Origin: Acanthaster planci
Lineage: Eukaryota > Echinodermata > Asteroidea > Valvatida > Acanthasteridae
Length of the DNA: 62,000 nt
Direction of reading: 5' to 3'
Assembly (NCBI RefSeq): GCF_001949145.1
Contig: NW_019091587.1
Span: 1 to 62,000 of the forward strand
Shown: in pieces, positions 61,399 to 62,000 of the stretch
Layout of the letters: every line of letters begins with the position of its first letter
Numbering within the stretch: position 1 is the first letter of the stretch
The notes under the pieces: generated by a model
Seen by the model: the letters and a program-made list of their open reading frames with translations, nothing else
Databases searched by the model: none
What the model was told of the DNA's origin: nothing
Program-made: the position numbers and the translations under genes

Positions 61399-62000
61399 TT
61401 GGAAATGGGACAGATGTACTTTAGGCATGTGTGGGTGTAGCAGTGCCTGCATGTGCAAATTAATGATGACATGCACGTGCCAGTGTCACAGAACGTGGAC
61501 AATTTCAGGAGTGCTTGATCACTTGTAGGAAAAAAAAAGTACTGTATATGTACCGTTAATGGTCAAACTTCAAGTGTTGGGGGAAATGAATTTTGGCTGG
61601 ACATGGCAACTTTTCGCAAACTTTATTTAGGAATTAACTCGGTGAAGTGGCATTCAGAATGGTTTTTTTGATCACCATGTGCCTGAGTGCATTCTAGGTG
61701 TTGATTTACTTTTGTACAGATTTTTGTTAACATGCATGTACATAATTACTAGCCTCACTGGAAATGAGCTCAAGATTTCATAAAATGTGTGCACCAGAAG
61801 AAGCCTCAAGAAACCTATGCTGGATGACGTGAAGTACCGCATGGTGTGAGAGGAAGCAGTGTCTATCTGGCCACCTGTCCTTAGGTCAGGAAAAGTAATT
61901 TCAGTGAGGTACATTTAGTAGTTTGTGGTTGCCAAAAACCCCACAAAACCTTATTTTTGCAGCTGATGGCTAAATTGTCATACCTTCTTCTCCATTGTGC

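Overview
Eukaryotic genomic DNA, most likely from a marine invertebrate deuterostome. An echinoderm such as a sea star is my best guess. The evidence is intron-rich genes with GT-AG splicing, animal-specific protein families, abundant ACATGT-based simple repeats, AGGCCTA-rich intergenic DNA and many short inverted-repeat elements. The species call is inference. There are no bacterial-style operons, and I saw no CRISPR array or rRNA gene.

Two protein-coding genes are clear and converge tail to tail. On the plus strand, eleven exons between 1274 and 15361 encode an ezrin/radixin/moesin (ERM) protein from the third part of FERM lobe F1 to the natural C terminus. Every exon junction is in phase, giving 529 residues, and only the first exon or exons lie outside the window. 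On the minus strand, six coding exons from 36369 down to 23116 encode a 545-residue PLEKHO-like (CKIP-1 family) protein. It has an N-terminal PH domain, a capping-protein-interaction (CPI) motif directly after it, and a long charged coiled coil with an acidic tail. Both products would act where the membrane meets cortical actin: ERM links PIP2-containing membrane to F-actin, and PLEKHO proteins bind phosphoinositides and capping protein.

Introns and flanks carry many non-autonomous inverted-repeat elements (9.3, 12.1, 17.1, 24.4, 41.1, 59.3 and 61.0 kb), a dead Tc1-like transposase (6.8-7.6 kb), a tRNA-Thr-like sequence (27.4 kb), minisatellites (1.9, 14.2, 47.5 and 55.3 kb) and many (TACATG)n clusters. 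An unassigned open frame with two hydrophobic segments and a strong splice donor lies at 43.8-44.2 kb.

The most unusual region is 46.7-54.9 kb. It has no convincing ORF and almost no ACATGT repeat, and it is richer in CpG-containing words than its surroundings. It carries a family of about 11 short hairpins with a shared CTGGT-like loop and paired (compensatory) stem changes. A block holding four of these hairpins has been tandemly duplicated and has diverged (offset about 1.7-1.9 kb). A second hairpin family (CCGAT stem, preceded by TAAGT) lies at 53.8-54.9 kb, and a CGAGYRCG-type motif recurs between them. This looks like a structured non-coding RNA locus or a structured repeat array that I cannot match to any known family. 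The rest, 55.5-62 kb, is mostly repeat-derived DNA with no gene I can support.
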